Source of the DNA: Arbacia lixula
Taxonomy: Eukaryota > Echinodermata > Echinoidea > Arbacioida > Arbaciidae
Assembly: GCA_963669155.1 (NCBI GenBank)
Contig: OZ022595.1
Location: forward strand, 19,987,171-20,051,170
Length of the DNA stretch: 64,000 bases
Direction: 5' to 3'
Part shown: one piece after another, positions 10,181 to 22,262 of the stretch
How the letters are laid out: the number at the start of each line of letters is the position of its first letter
How positions within the stretch are numbered: position 1 is the stretch's first letter
Position numbers and translations under genes: made by a program
Notes under the pieces: generated by a model
The model's input: the letters and a program-made list of their open reading frames with translations, nothing else
Database searches by the model: none
What the model was told of the DNA's origin: nothing

Positions 10181-10780
10181 AAGGTAATTTTTCTTGAAAA
10201 CCCATCGAAAACATACTTTGTACTTATGCACATGTCCAGATCGTGTACACAACCCATTGGAGTGTCTACATGATTATTATGACGTACGTGACTGGACGTT
10301 CTGCTCCAATGTACAAGCCTTTTATTCATTTATTTATTTATTTTGGGGGGCTCTTCTGAAGACAGTATCTTGCACATGGGACTGAAGACCGGAGACTTGT
10401 TAGCGACCCGTGGAGACTAGTTGGGGACCCGTGGACACTGAGTCTCCTGGAGTCGCCGGGGAGTCTCCGGGGAGTCGCGGGAAATTCACATATCTCTGCT
10501 TAGGGGGGGGGGGGACTTTTTCCAGTGTCCGACAGGTCGCGGAGATGTCTATGCGATGTCCCTGCCAGGGAGTATAGGAATTTTCGGGAAGCACTCGTTA
10601 TTCCGAACGTTACGGCACCAAGTGCTCGGATTACAAAACGCCTTTTCGTTTTCGGACTAACGAGCATTGAGGTATAGGCAATTTACATGTTTCGGAATTA
10701 CGAACATTCGGAATAGCGAGCCTGCGGAATATCGAACTGTAACCGAATTTTCATACCATGTTGATAGGGGAGTATCCTAT
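10181..10780. other. Non-coding stretch with G-rich and TTCGGAAT-type repeats
   Basis: About 10395-10525 is G-rich, with repeated 'gacccgtgga' and 'gagtctcc' words and a G-run at 10503. About 10590-10745 holds degenerate copies of a ~16-bp unit (TTCGGAATAACGAACC-like), related to 16895-17075. No gene is seen. Confidence 0.6.
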
Positions 10781-11017
10781 GATAGAAAACGTGTATGATT
10801 TCAAAGTTGTCATTCAAACACCAACTATGTGATGATACGCCTTGATGCAAAAGCGTGTTATTTCATTTGATGGATAATGGGGTTTTATTCTTGTTTGCCC
10901 TTGTGTAATCAGGTACATCAAAAGCATCCAGTTTTGTATTTTGATTTGAAATGAGACACCGTAAACAAAATACCATTCATTCAGATTCAGACCCAGAGAC
11001 GGCATACCGAGCGCCAC

Positions 11018-11290
11018 GGGCACAGTTACACTATCTCTGTTAATTAATATTTCAAAAGCGGATTGAACTTCATTTAAGCAAAGTGCGCATAGTACACAGT
11101 GAGGGGTGTAAATTGATAAACACGTGAGCTGAAGAATGCGTTAAGGGCACAGTCACGCTCAATCACTGTTTATGATTGAAAATATTTCACAACCGGAATC
11201 ATTCCTTTTTAACATGTTTAGGCAAAAGGAACATAGTACACAGTTAGGGGTGTGTAAATTCATAACCACGTGATCTTGGACAATGAATTG
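11018..11290. repeat. Diverged ~143-bp tandem duplication
   Basis: Landmarks 'catagtacacagt', 'aggggtg' and 'aaccacgtga'-like words recur about 143 bp apart (for example 11089 and 11232). Both copies begin with a 'gggcacagt' segment. No coding potential is seen. Confidence 0.7.
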
Positions 11291-12356
11291 AGAGGGGTGT
11301 TACAATTAGAGACCTGCTAGCTAGATACAAGCAGGGATGTGTTATGGAAGGATAGGAAGCAACTTTCTTTCTTTGAACCCATGTGCCAAGCCGCTGAAAA
11401 GTTATGGTGTTCTCAACAGGTGCTGTTCAGGTGTTTGAACAATCATGAACATGATTGTGTGGCAACGGTTTCTCAGAGAGAAAAAAAGAAATGTACAGTC
11501 TCATTTCGCTTGTCCCGTTCTGTTAATGACATTAATACTTCCATGAGCACAACAGGTATCAGGAACACAAATAAACAAGTTTTTCAAGTAAAATATCTCT
11601 GCTTCACGCAAACACACACAAACGCCGTTAATGATAACACACAGCTTAATATATCATTTTGAGGGTGGTTGAATCTCCCAAATGCACAAGTTGTCGGAAA
11701 GTGAAGAAATTGGTCAATTTTGTAATTAATACAAATAGCCGTCCGATTTTTAATGATTCCTCAATACTTTTCGAAACAAAAGCAGAGTATTAGGATCTGT
11801 CATTATCTGCCGTTAACTTCCTTATAGTTTGCAAACAAATTTGTCAAAAATAAAACGTCTACAGACAAATGGGAAATTAAAGAAATTTCTTTTCAAGTTG
11901 ACATCAGCTAAATGTCGGCTCGGCACATGGAACATCAAAGCATTGTCATGATTATGGAATTCTTTTGACATTCATGAGCACGCTTTAGAACCCATACAGA
12001 TGTTTGAATGTATTATGCTTGAGTTTCTACTCCTTCCTATAACACTTCCCTGATACAGGCATGTATCATGCATATATATGTGCACTATCTCCACTCCCTG
12101 TGGAGTATTCCCGCATTCGTTGACCTCAGCTCCCATTCATATTCCAAGAAGGAGTATAAATATATATATTTCCGCGGGCCGATAGGTCAATGAGTGTATG
12201 GAGAGGAATACTGTTAGCCTTATACTAGGCTGAGGAGAGCATGATCACAACTGAGTCTGTTAACAACTATGTCTGGTAATACAGACTAGGCCCCCTAATC
12301 CCTCTGACTGCCCTGGATCCTATTCTTTAAGAGGGGAGGAAGAGGATCCAGGCCAG
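11291..12356. other. No recognised feature
   Basis: The DNA is AT-rich. Short open frames here have no family resemblance. I see no gene, RNA or clear repeat. Confidence 0.5.
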
Positions 12357-12537
12357 GGTGGTGTTTCACCAAGCTGTTCGTAACTTACAAACGACTTTAC
12401 GAACGACTGGTGGACCCCTCTTGTGCTAAGTCAGATTCTCAGTGAACAGAGTGTGGTATTGCATTTAGCACGAGAAGGGATCACCAGTTGTTCGTAAAGT
12501 CGTGCGTAACTTACGAACAGCTTGGTGAAACACCCAC
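12357..12537. mobile_element. ~180-bp MITE with ~55-bp inverted ends
   Basis: The left arm 'gtgtttcaccaagctgttcg' (from 12361) and its continuation are inverted at the right end ('cagcttggtgaaacac' to 12533). The arms include a nested 'cgtaaagtcgt' word. The centre is short and non-coding. Confidence 0.85.
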
Positions 12538-12540
12538 CAG

Positions 12541-13936
12541 GTCTGAAAAGAATTGTTATTTGGTTGCATGTAAAAAAGACATCGGAATGTTGATTTCTTC
12601 CAAACGCCATACCATTATATATGTGTATATATCAACTCCTGCTATGCCAGACTCCATCGTGGCCTCAGGGAATGGGCTAAACAGTTCAATTGGGCTGAAC
12701 AGGTCAATAAGTATGTATCACTCAAAAACTCAAAAGGTATTGATGCTGACAAGGGACTCCTTTGTGTGATGCCTCTCATCCCGAGTGATCGGTATTTCTC
12801 TGGAATATTGAACCCGAATAGACGCCCAGACTCGTCGAAAACAAAAACATTTATTATTTTTTTCTTTTTTTAATTGGGAACCGTTGCAAACTTTATTTGC
12901 AGCACATCACATTTGATTGTCTTTTTCATGTCAGTCAACAAAGGAAAACCAGAAAAAGTCTAATTCCTAATTCCTTAATCTTCCTGGAAAAAGCTCGTCA
13001 ATCACACAAACAATAGGCTCAATTGTCTGGCGTTCCGATGCGTAACAACGTGTACAGTGAAACGCAAAACCATTAACAGTATTATAAGTTGAAAAACACC
13101 TTTTCCCTTTGGGTTAATAATGATTAAACTTCTCAACCCTTACCATGCTACGTGTGGGTTATGTCATCACTAATACACACAAGTCCATAGACCAGCTTCT
13201 TGTCTGGCACACGTTGTAAGGAACGTGTAAATAATTCCAAGTGACTTGGTAGGAAAATCAAAAACATTTTGGAATAATTCATATCCCAGAGAATAAGCTG
13301 AAATCTAAACGCTGTAAAATTGAGCGATCGTAGCAATGTAAGATGCAATTCAGACAAACAGATTAATATCAGATTAAATTTTTCTCAATCATCCTTTGAA
13401 TAGTTAGTTAAGTGAGTGTACCAGATAATCAAATTACATGGTGACGTTGCAAATGCTATGTTGGCAAAAGAAACAATAGTATGAATTTTCATCATTTGCA
13501 TGCAGCATAACTATACTAAATGCATATTATATGAGGGATCTAGACATATCAATCAATAAATGAAAGATGTATAATCTAAATATATGTTATAAAACCACAA
13601 TTTCATCCCATTTGTCTTGCTCGTGGTAAGGTTATACAAAGGAAGGACCTACAGACAACTTTTGATAAGTAGCAAGTCCGACATCATTTTGATACAATGA
13701 TAATTAGAAATTTCCAATAAACATTTAGCAAACTCATGATGAAACAATGAAAATTATAAAAAAAAAAATATATGATACAATAACATTGACAATAACGACA
13801 CCATAATGACAATAGTACACAATGATGACAATGATAAAATAATGACAATAAGATGATGTTGTAACCAAAAAACACACATAATACACGAGCTATAATCTTC
13901 CTGGTACTGCTTGGAAAAATGACGGGTGATTCGAAT
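12541..13936. other. Intergenic DNA downstream of the MCT gene
   Basis: There is no supported gene. This stretch probably includes the 3' UTR of the leftward MCT gene, but no convincing polyadenylation signal was identified. Confidence 0.5.
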
Positions 13937-16900
13937 TCATGAAGAGGGAGTTCGATGTCTTCTGCGGTTTCTGCGGAGGATGCCGGCAGTGATAGCAAGA
14001 ATGATGACGACCATGCCATGGATGCACCCGATGATGATGAAGACTTTCGTGTAAGACTGGGTGACGTCATAGAGATAGCCTGCGAAGGAGAAACCGATTC
14101 AAAATTGATGATCATCATCCTTGATATCATATCAAAACCGCTCAGGTAATTCCACAACTGGTCAAGATCTCTAACATGTCGCATAAAATTTACCATTGAT
14201 GGCAACTTTTCTTCTAATGGTAACTTCTATGGAAATATTGCATTTGGGCTGTCAAGCAATGTTACTATGGAAGTTACCATTAATGATAAGTTTTATGAAA
14301 TAGGGCCCTGGTTAATCTCATAGACTGTTAACAAATGTTTCCCCCACGCATGGAGCGTTTTACACGCGCGTTACCTGTCTTGGTGAACTCCCGTATAGTC
14401 TAATCACAATCTCATCTGCAAAGACGATGCTTGTTATATACTAGACCATGTACGTAGGATGCTCCCTTGTACATTGTCATCACAATGGGCCGACGAAAGT
14501 GCAGATTATTGCACAATTATGACAGTGGTCTGCAGTTCCAGGCTTGCATTGCAGACGAGATTGTGATTCGACCAAACGGGAGTAGACCAAGAAACCAGCT
14601 GTGCACACTGAAACTCTCCGTGCACGCGGGCGAATATCGTGAACAGTCTGTCTATCGTAGATCTTGTTGAGGTATCATCTTAACCAGTTGTGGATTCGCC
14701 TGGTCGGCTTTGATCATGTCAAGGAAAATTCACCCCGTAATGCTTGATATGATCCATATAAGTTTTGTGGATCAGGTGCGCAACCATCAGGGCAACTCCT
14801 ACAATCCAGACTATTTTTACTACTAAACTATCTTCTACCACCACTTTTATTGCTAAACTATCTTCTACCACCACTTGTACTCCTGTACTTCTACCACCAT
14901 TTCTACTACTACACTTCCAACAGCACTTTTACTGCTAAACTATCTTCTTCTTCCACTATTTCTACTACTGTATTTCTACCACCACTTCCACTACTAAACT
15001 TTCTTTTACCATCTCTTGTACTACTGTACTTCAACCACCACTTGTACTACTGCACTGCTACCACCACTTCTACTACTAAATTATCTTCTAGCATCGCTTG
15101 TACTAATGTTATGTCTTGTATACCACCACTTCCACTGCTGTAATTCTACCACCACTTTTACTACTTAACTATCTTCTACCATTACTTGTACTACTGTATT
15201 TCTACCACCACTTCTACTACTAAACTGTGTTGTGCGTAGTGTAAAATTTATACTTATTTATATGTTTTGATCTTTGGATGTATATGTGCATTTTTGTGCG
15301 AAATAAAGACGAAATTTAAATAAATTGAAACTTGTACATGTACTGTTTCTTTTTCTACCACCAGTTGGGCTACTGTATTTCCATCACCACTTTTTTTGTC
15401 CATAACATCAAGTGATGTTATTGGATGTCATGAGTAGGCCTATAGCAAGATTTATTTTTCTTCAATGCTTTCTTTTTAACAAGAATTAGTCCATCGAGTC
15501 CTCGGACCCACGGTAAAACCCCATCAATCGAGTGTTGGAGAGCATGGTTACCCGTCAGATAACCCGCTGTCGTTGCTCCCACCCCGGTCATGAAACACGT
15601 AATCCCGAAGGCCTTATCGAACAGACTGTCATCCACAATCAGCTCTTTGCTTAGGGCGCTCCCAATCGTGTCCAAGACGAAGAAGCAGAACCCTTGCACC
15701 ACGGCAAAGGTGGCGCGGACAGCGAGTACCGATCCCAAGAAATCTAGAATGAACGATAAGCTGCAAATTATCCCAATGACAATGTACACGCTAAAGATGT
15801 TTATCTGGTAGACGACGGTGATGATAAAGAACGTCCGACCAGCGACTCCTCCGATTCCACCTGCCGTGGACATGTAGACGGCAGTAGAGTGGGAAACTCC
15901 TAGCTGCTCGGTGTGGGGGACTAGGAACAACATCCACGCGTAGAGGGCGTAGTGGAAGAAAATGTTGGCGGGGACGGTGAAAGTGAAAAGTGGTTCTTTG
16001 AAGGGAAACGTCTCCCGAATAGATGAAAGAAGACGATCTACCAGTTTCGAGACACCTCTTGTTTCGCCGTTACTATGGCTATCACCCAGAAAAGGATCGG
16101 ATTCGCCTTGGGTGGTTTCTTGCTCAAATTCGCCTAACCGCGCATCGCACGTTTCTTTTAAACACTCAACATCCGATCGCTGACAAACCTTGGCATCTGT
16201 CGATTTTGTATAGGCAGTTTCGAACGGGTCGTCAGAAATTGCTGTCTTTGATGGACTCGACTGCTTTTCCGTTGCTAGGTTTTCCGTAGCGAGTGGAAGG
16301 ATGGTGGCGCCGCACGCCACGGCGTGAAAGGCGATTGCTCCCACGATGAGGAGGGCGCCCCTTTCGCCGTAGGCTTCAAGTGAACGCTCCACAATAATCG
16401 GTAAGGCGACCGCCCCGGCCGAAGAGCCGTACATGGACACCGTGTTCACGAGGACAAACCTCTTCGGGAAGTACTCGTTGAGAGAAATCGTTACGCTCAT
16501 GTAGGCAACAGCAGAGCCCACTCCTAGAGAAAAGAGAACCAGAAATCTTCGCCTTTATTTAATGTATGTTTATTAAATGGATTACTAGAGATCTGTATAG
16601 CGATCACCCACGAGTTAATGTTCCTCACATTAGAGTAATTTTGTAAAAACGATTTGAAAGAAGAAACTCTCGAAAATATTACTATAATGGCATGGGTTGT
16701 ACTGCGGCTTGGAAGATATAAACAGAGTTTGACATCGATTTCATATTGACACAAGTTGAAAGATTAAAGTAAATGCAAAAATGAAATAGCGTTCCGTAAA
16801 TGCGACGATTCGCTTTTTCGAAGATTCATTAATCTGAAAATGAAATAAACTGCTTTAATTCGTTCTTTACCAGGTTTTAATTTCCAGATCAACGAACCCT

Positions 16901-18770
16901 ATTTCATTGTCGGACTATCAAACCTTCAGAATAACTGACCGTTGGAATAACGAGCCATATTCGGAATAACGAAAATTTGGAACAAACTCTCCGAAAACAA
17001 GCGCGGAATCACGATTCTTTGGAATAATGAACCTTCGGAACAACGAACCTTCTGAGTAACGAGCCTTCTAATTAACTAACTCTAAAAGAGCTTACCATAA
17101 AAGGCAAAGCATACACCAAGTGCGGTTGTGCTTGACGTGAAAGCAGCAATTATCATAGATACCCCATTGACCACGCCTCCCATTACCGCGATTAGGCGTC
17201 GGTTGAACCTCCGAAGGCAATATGGCACCAGGAAGCCTTTGAGAACAAATAAAAACAAAACAGAGATACATGGCTTACGGAGTGATTGAATGTAATTGAT
17301 TGATTGAGTTAATTATCTAGTTCAAGGCGGAAAGGCCCAGATCAGTAAAAGGACTGGTTTGCATTGGGGCCGTGTGACAATATTACAAGTCATTCAAACG
17401 AATGCAAAATGAAGACTGACTTGAGAACACATGGTAAATCATGGAAACAAACAGTTACATAACGAAGTCAAGTTTTGAAATGTGGAGACATAAAATACAG
17501 CAATGGCTTAATTACAAATTTATTTAACAAATGATTATCTAACGATTGCTGGTAGAGTGTTTTTGAAATTGATGCATAAAAATTGCAGTTCAGAGCATAC
17601 TAACAAGACTATGTCTGCCATATATCCCTCATTCACGATGAAGATTATAAAACATTAACAAAAATCATTAAACTTAAATGGAATAGGCATCGTTAGTACA
17701 AAAGTAATACCGTCCGTATGGTTTATCCGAACATTTCGTTATGATACGAAGCATTGTTATTCTGAAGGCTCGTGTGAAAATTAAATAGATATATAGGTCC
17801 TCATTTACGATGAAGATAATAGAACATAAGACGGTTGCATTACAAGTTTCACTCCAAATGCAACGCCTCCGGGCGTGGTGTACGTGAGAGCAAATAACCA
17901 TTATCACCATACTTGTACGTCACAAATTAACTAGTTCACGAAGGCACCTAATTTTGACGGAAAACTTTTCATACTTTTTTTACAAGTGAGTGAGCTGCCA
18001 AATGATCAATTAGACATATAGACCATGAATTTTGTTTAGAATAATTTAACTTTTTAACGATACCACATATCACGTATGATGCTGTAGCGACAGCAGATAA
18101 ATTACACCTGAAGCGTGAATTGCAGAACTTTATTGAGTTTGGTTTTACATACACTGTAGATACGGATTTAACTAACGTATACGGAATGTATCGGGCAACC
18201 TTAGGACAAGCTAAGGGGTTTCATTATGTGGCTGTATTCCAGGAATTGGGACAGGGCACAGGCCATTTTTTATTGCAACGCAGTAGAACATGTACCTAGT
18301 GCAGTATATTGGGACAGGGTATCTTTTACGGGTAATTCTGCATCAGACAGGGTCAGGATTTTAAGGTCCGAGATACACGTACCCCTCTCACACAAGCCTC
18401 GAAAAGCCAACTCGTTTATCATACATGTCGTACAGCTATGGTACCAATCAGGTCACGGTTCGATCTACTCACATCCGAAGTACATGAAGGCGGAAGGGAG
18501 ACTGCAGATGAGGCCTATGGTAGCATACGTCGCGCCTAGCCGCTCGGCCAATCCTGAGATGAGCACACCGAAAGATTTAGCCAGCCCCGCGTCCAGGAAC
18601 AGCAGAAAGAACTTGCTGATAAGAATGACGTAACCCCACCTCGTACGCCCTGGTGGTAGTGATCGTGTAGGTGGTGGTGGTGGTGGTGGTGGTGGTGGTG
18701 GTGGTGGTGATGGTGGTGATTGTGGTGGTGGTGGTGGTGGTGGTGGTGGTGGTGCCCCTTTTCTCCCCAT
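13937..18770 (-). CDS. Monocarboxylate transporter-like protein (SLC16/MFS), 4 exons
   Basis: Exons on the minus strand are 18770-18473, 17236-17096, 16523-15552 and 14079-13937, all with GT-AG borders. They sum to 1554 bp (517 aa). The ATG at 18770 has an in-frame TAA four codons upstream. The N-terminus carries about 25 prolines, followed by TRWGYVIL at the place of the usual DGGWGW motif of TM1. Exon 3 has the MCT-type EYFPKRFVLVNTVSMYGSS segment and a long hydrophilic central loop (Ser/Glu-rich). It continues with TM7-11 including GGVAGR, where the family's Asp four residues before the Arg is Gly. Exon 4 supplies the last helix (YLYDVTQSYTKVF, then IIIGCIHGMVVIILAI) and a basic tail. It is a twelve-helix plasma-membrane transporter. 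The substrate cannot be told, and the altered TM1 and TM8 motifs argue against a classical lactate carrier. Confidence 0.9.
14178..14310. mobile_element. TTACCATTAATGGTAA-family MITE in MCT intron 3
   Basis: The left end 'tttaccattgatggcaac' is inverted at 'gttaccattaatgataag', with 'gggcc' at the outer right border. Related copies lie at 22983-23120, 42528-42684 and 56652-56785. It sits about 100 bp upstream of the last MCT exon. Confidence 0.75.
14815..15235. repeat. Degenerate CTACCACCACTT / CTACTACTAAACTATCTT minisatellite
   Basis: Alternating words 'ctaccaccacttctac' and 'tactaaactatctt' form higher-order units of about 55-60 bp. A further fragment is at about 15350-15392. It lies within MCT intron 3, and the open frames in it are composition artefacts. 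Confidence 0.85.
16895..17075. repeat. Degenerate ~16-bp repeat (TTCGGAATAACGAACC-like) in MCT intron 2
   Basis: About ten diverged units fill the intron between exons 2 and 3. They are related to the block at about 10590-10745. Confidence 0.75.
18671..18753 (-). repeat. Trinucleotide microsatellite encoding MCT polyproline
   Basis: A (GGT)n tract on the plus strand (ACC on the coding strand) is read as CCA/CCACC-type proline codons in MCT exon 1. It is interrupted by Gln-Ser and Ser codons. Length variation in steps of three would change proline number without breaking the frame. Confidence 0.85.
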
Positions 18771-19533
18771 TGCTCCTTTTTAGACGGCGCTCCAGCTCAT
18801 ATCGACCCGCTTGTATAAACACGAATGAGGTGTATTATTTCCTAATGTCGTATCAGTGCACTGTATTCACTTATCATCCCACGCTCAGCTGGTTGCAAAT
18901 GGAGGCACCATAGACCTGCGTGTACGTAGTAACACCAAATGAATGAAATTAATAATTCTTTTTAACAAAAGACCCACTAATACCATTGGCCTGAGGTCAT
19001 TTTCTACCAGCAATAATCTGCTCATGCAGAGGCTATTTCCTCATTCAATTTGCATGAAACTGTGTATTAATCCACTGAGGGTATTCAAGATCTATTAAAA
19101 TGATCGCCCGGCACGCCTTGTGATTGGCTGATGTCGTCAGGGTGTGACACGCCCACCTCCAGTCATTTGCTTATAACAAAAACACGACCATGAACATGAC
19201 CACAAAGTGTGCGCAAATAAACCATTTTCGCTCTGTATGCAAATTTTCTTCTTACAATACGATGCTAATTGTAACCCAAATCTTGTCCTAGGTTTTTCCG
19301 ACTAGCAAGAATTAATGTCTCTACTCAGCCATTATATTCATTGTACTGAAGAATCATAAAGACATTTCCACATAAAAAATATATATTACATTTCTAAGAT
19401 TGCTAAAAATCACAGAAAATCTCTTAAATGTTTAGTGGAAAGACATAAGATGTTAATCTTTTTTAGTGGTTGTGTTTCACCACTGAATATAGTGCAACAT
19501 ACGCTGGAGAAATAAACACAACAAAAAAATCAT
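18771..19533. other. Upstream region of the MCT gene
   Basis: It contains the MCT promoter side, but no TATA box or other site is convincing. No gene is seen. Confidence 0.4.
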
Positions 19534-20237
19534 TCCCCCTAAGAAAAATAACATAACTTTTTACCACAGAGATTTTGAGCAAAATAACCAGGATTGTACC
19601 TTCACTTATTGACTAACTTCCATGTGAAAATCACTTTAATCCACTCTGTCATGCATGAGTGAGCATGCATTAAAGGCAACATTGTCACTTTTCAAAAGTC
19701 ACAAGGCTAATTGTTTACGCCGTTTTAACAGTACATTTTGGCATTCCTTGTGTGATTTTTTAAGTGTATTTACTCAACTATGGCATGAAAATGACTTCTA
19801 ATGTTCACATAACAGGTCATGTTACATATTTGTCAAATTATCCATAGGTTTTTTTTTAACAAAAATAAAGGGTTTTCAAAATTTCAAACTCAAGAGGGAT
19901 GAATACTTTTTAAACTGTGCTCACTCAACAAATACATTGGGTTAAGTGTCGGGATAGGTGTTAGTGTGTCGAGAGGTGGATGATAAACAATGAAAAGACA
20001 TAAATTATGTACCAGAAATGGAATTCATTAAAAATTCATATGACAGAATCCCAAAATTACCCTTGTGACTTTTGAAAAGTGACAATTTTGCCTTTAATGT
20101 GTGCTCACTCATGGATGACTGAGTTGATTAATGTGATTCTCACACGGAAGTTTATCAATAAGTGGAGGTCCTGCCAAGTTATGTTGCTAAAAACTTCTGC
20201 GATAAAAAGCTATGCTATTTTGCTTAGGAGACGGGGG
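19534..20237. mobile_element. ~700-bp foldback element with ~190-bp inverted arms
   Basis: The left arm (about 19534-19730) and right arm (about 20045-20237) are imperfect reverse complements along their whole length. The inner borders share 'gtcacttttcaaaagtcaca' and its complement, and the outer borders share 'cccct/tcctaag' with 'cttagg/agggg'. The centre is AT-rich and non-coding. This is a non-autonomous DNA transposon of foldback type. Confidence 0.85.
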
Positions 20238-22187
20238 ACTTACTCTTTTTATTGTGTTCATATTAAGTGTTGACTCAACGAGAGTAGATGAAGAAGTGAA
20301 GTCTCTCCGATGAGGCTGAAATGTGTCCGTGGGCGGCTTCTTTGCTCGGGAGCGCATCGTTAATCATTGTCCATTGTGGTAAACTTTCTCGGAGCTCTGC
20401 GGCGTAAGAAAGCTTATTTGCCAACCGCGGATGGTCGGATGTTTTGACCGTGGTCGATCGGGCGATTACCGGAAATACCACGAGTAGTTGACAAACACCA
20501 GACTTCGGGAAGAATAGTGTTTTAGTTTCAGGGGGTCCTTTGTAAAAAAAATCTTAGCCCAATATATTCACAGAGATAATAGTTGAGCTGCTACACTTTT
20601 AATAAATGATTTGATGAAACACCTATTCTACTTGGATCGTGAATGCAAGAGAAATGACGATCACGTGTACCGGATCAAGGTTCGCGGGACTGGTTCAAGT
20701 ACCGCATGGTCCTCTTTTTCTACGATTATTCTAACAGTACTACGAAGAGTAGCATCAAAAGTCAAAACAAAGATTAAATCTCTCAAATGTTCATTTTACA
20801 CGTCAGCCTACAAAAGAGGATTCTTTTGAGCATGCAGAATATAAACGCAGCATGAACAATTATCATCAAGGGGCGAATTATACGATAAAACAAACACATA
20901 ATAAAGTTTAGATGGCAACATGTTGGAATGTAATTAAAAACATTCTGCTCAAAGTATAAACCATTTTAGGTGGTCTGTCGTAACCGACAGATCACCTTCT
21001 GATTTCGTTCGAATTTTCTTTCTTCTTTTTATTTAGTACCCCCCACTTTTTTGTGTCATCTGTATCTCGATCAGCAATGCATGTACCATGTTGTATCAAA
21101 TGTTCATCATGTATAGGCATGTATGTGGACCTATCAATTCCTACATTTCAAGGTCATCGTGACGTCATGCACAAGCAATTTAATGAAAATCTATTATTGG
21201 ATATATCTCTAGAACTAATCATGTATATGAAATGAAATTTAAAATGCATGAAATTAATGACGTGGCAATTAGTTTCAATGCATAAACACGCACGCGTACG
21301 CGTACGTTAGTGCAATAATCCGCGCGCAAAATTTTAAAATGCTCAAAATCAACTAAAAATTGTTTTGCATGTTTCAGGCCATTTCAAGCATTTCAAAAAT
21401 TTCCGCGAAATATTTCGCGCGTTTGTCCGTGCGTAACGTGAACAGAACGACAAAATTCATGTTTTTACTAGTTTCATGTTTCTGACACTTCATACATCAT
21501 ATCCTGTCATTTTGAGCCATTTCCATGCAATAATAGGGTCGTGCGGGTGCGTCAAAGTGGAAAGTCTGCGCGTACGTCAATACGTTTTTGTGTGCAAATA
21601 TTGCAAAAAACATGACTATCTTCAATCGGCCATAGCTCTTCAGAATGGCTGGTGACCCCCCCCCCCCCCCCCCCCCCATTTTTTTTAATATTTGGAAAGA
21701 GTATGAAATTTTACCGGTAAGTACATCGTGACGTCATCATATTGCCATATGAATCGAAAAAAATGAATTTTCATGCATGACGTCATGAACTTTTTTACCC
21801 GTTTGAGCGTACCTCAGTAATTCTTGATCAATTTTCTATTGATCTATGGTAGGGTTTCCTTCATTTTTCATTTTTAACACGTCTTCAAGGTGTAAATTTG
21901 ATTATAGGCATTAATGTCAAAATCGGACGTATGTACGTGTAATGTCAATGGGAAAGTCATTTATTTTAAATCATGAATTGACATGACGATCTTTTAGGAG
22001 CTGTATGTCGCTTATGTTTGGACCTTTATTCTGTAAGTTAGTATGTTGTAGCTGAGCCTTCTAGCTTTCGGGGTCGTCGCCTCCGTTTATCAGATGTCGG
22101 GATCATGGCCGAATTTCAGCTTGAATATAGACTTCTAAAAATTATTCTATAGCCCCAGCTGTGCTTGCACGTGTTAAGTAAATGGGA
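20238..22187. other. Non-coding region with CRE-like sites and a C-run
   Basis: No gene is recognised. Three perfect TGACGTCA palindromes lie at 21160-21167, 21729-21736 and 21778-21785. An alternating purine-pyrimidine stretch rich in CG lies at about 21286-21308, and a C-run at 21656-21677. Confidence 0.5.
20969..20997. repeat. Short near-perfect hairpin
   Basis: 'ggtggtctgtcg' and 'cgacagatcacc' pair with one G-T/A-C deviation around a short loop. It may be the terminal hairpin of a repeat extending rightward. Confidence 0.6.
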
Positions 22188-22262
22188 AGATTTGTGGCTC
22201 AATGGGTAAGGCGCTGTTTTAAGAACGCAAGGCGCCCGGTTCGAATCGTGGTGTGGGTATAG
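22188..22262 (+). tRNA. tRNA-like sequence (SINE head or tRNA pseudogene)
   Basis: A TGGCTCAATGGGTAAGG segment resembles a pol III A box, and GGTTCGAATCG (about 22239) a B box at tRNA-like spacing. The anticodon arm is imperfect (one mismatch and an 8-nt loop) and no convincing 7-bp acceptor stem closes. It is probably the head of a tRNA-derived SINE rather than a functional tRNA. Confidence 0.4.

Noticed and set aside
13955..14149. Plus-strand open frame with an Asp-rich protein
   Set aside because: It is the complement of MCT exon 4. The acidic run is the antisense of the coding sequence and has no support of its own.
15418..15551. C-terminal continuation of the MCT exon 3 frame to the stop at 15418
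   Set aside because: It replaces the last membrane helix by an unrelated hydrophilic tail. Splicing at 15552 to 14079 restores the family pattern and frame, so this part is intron.
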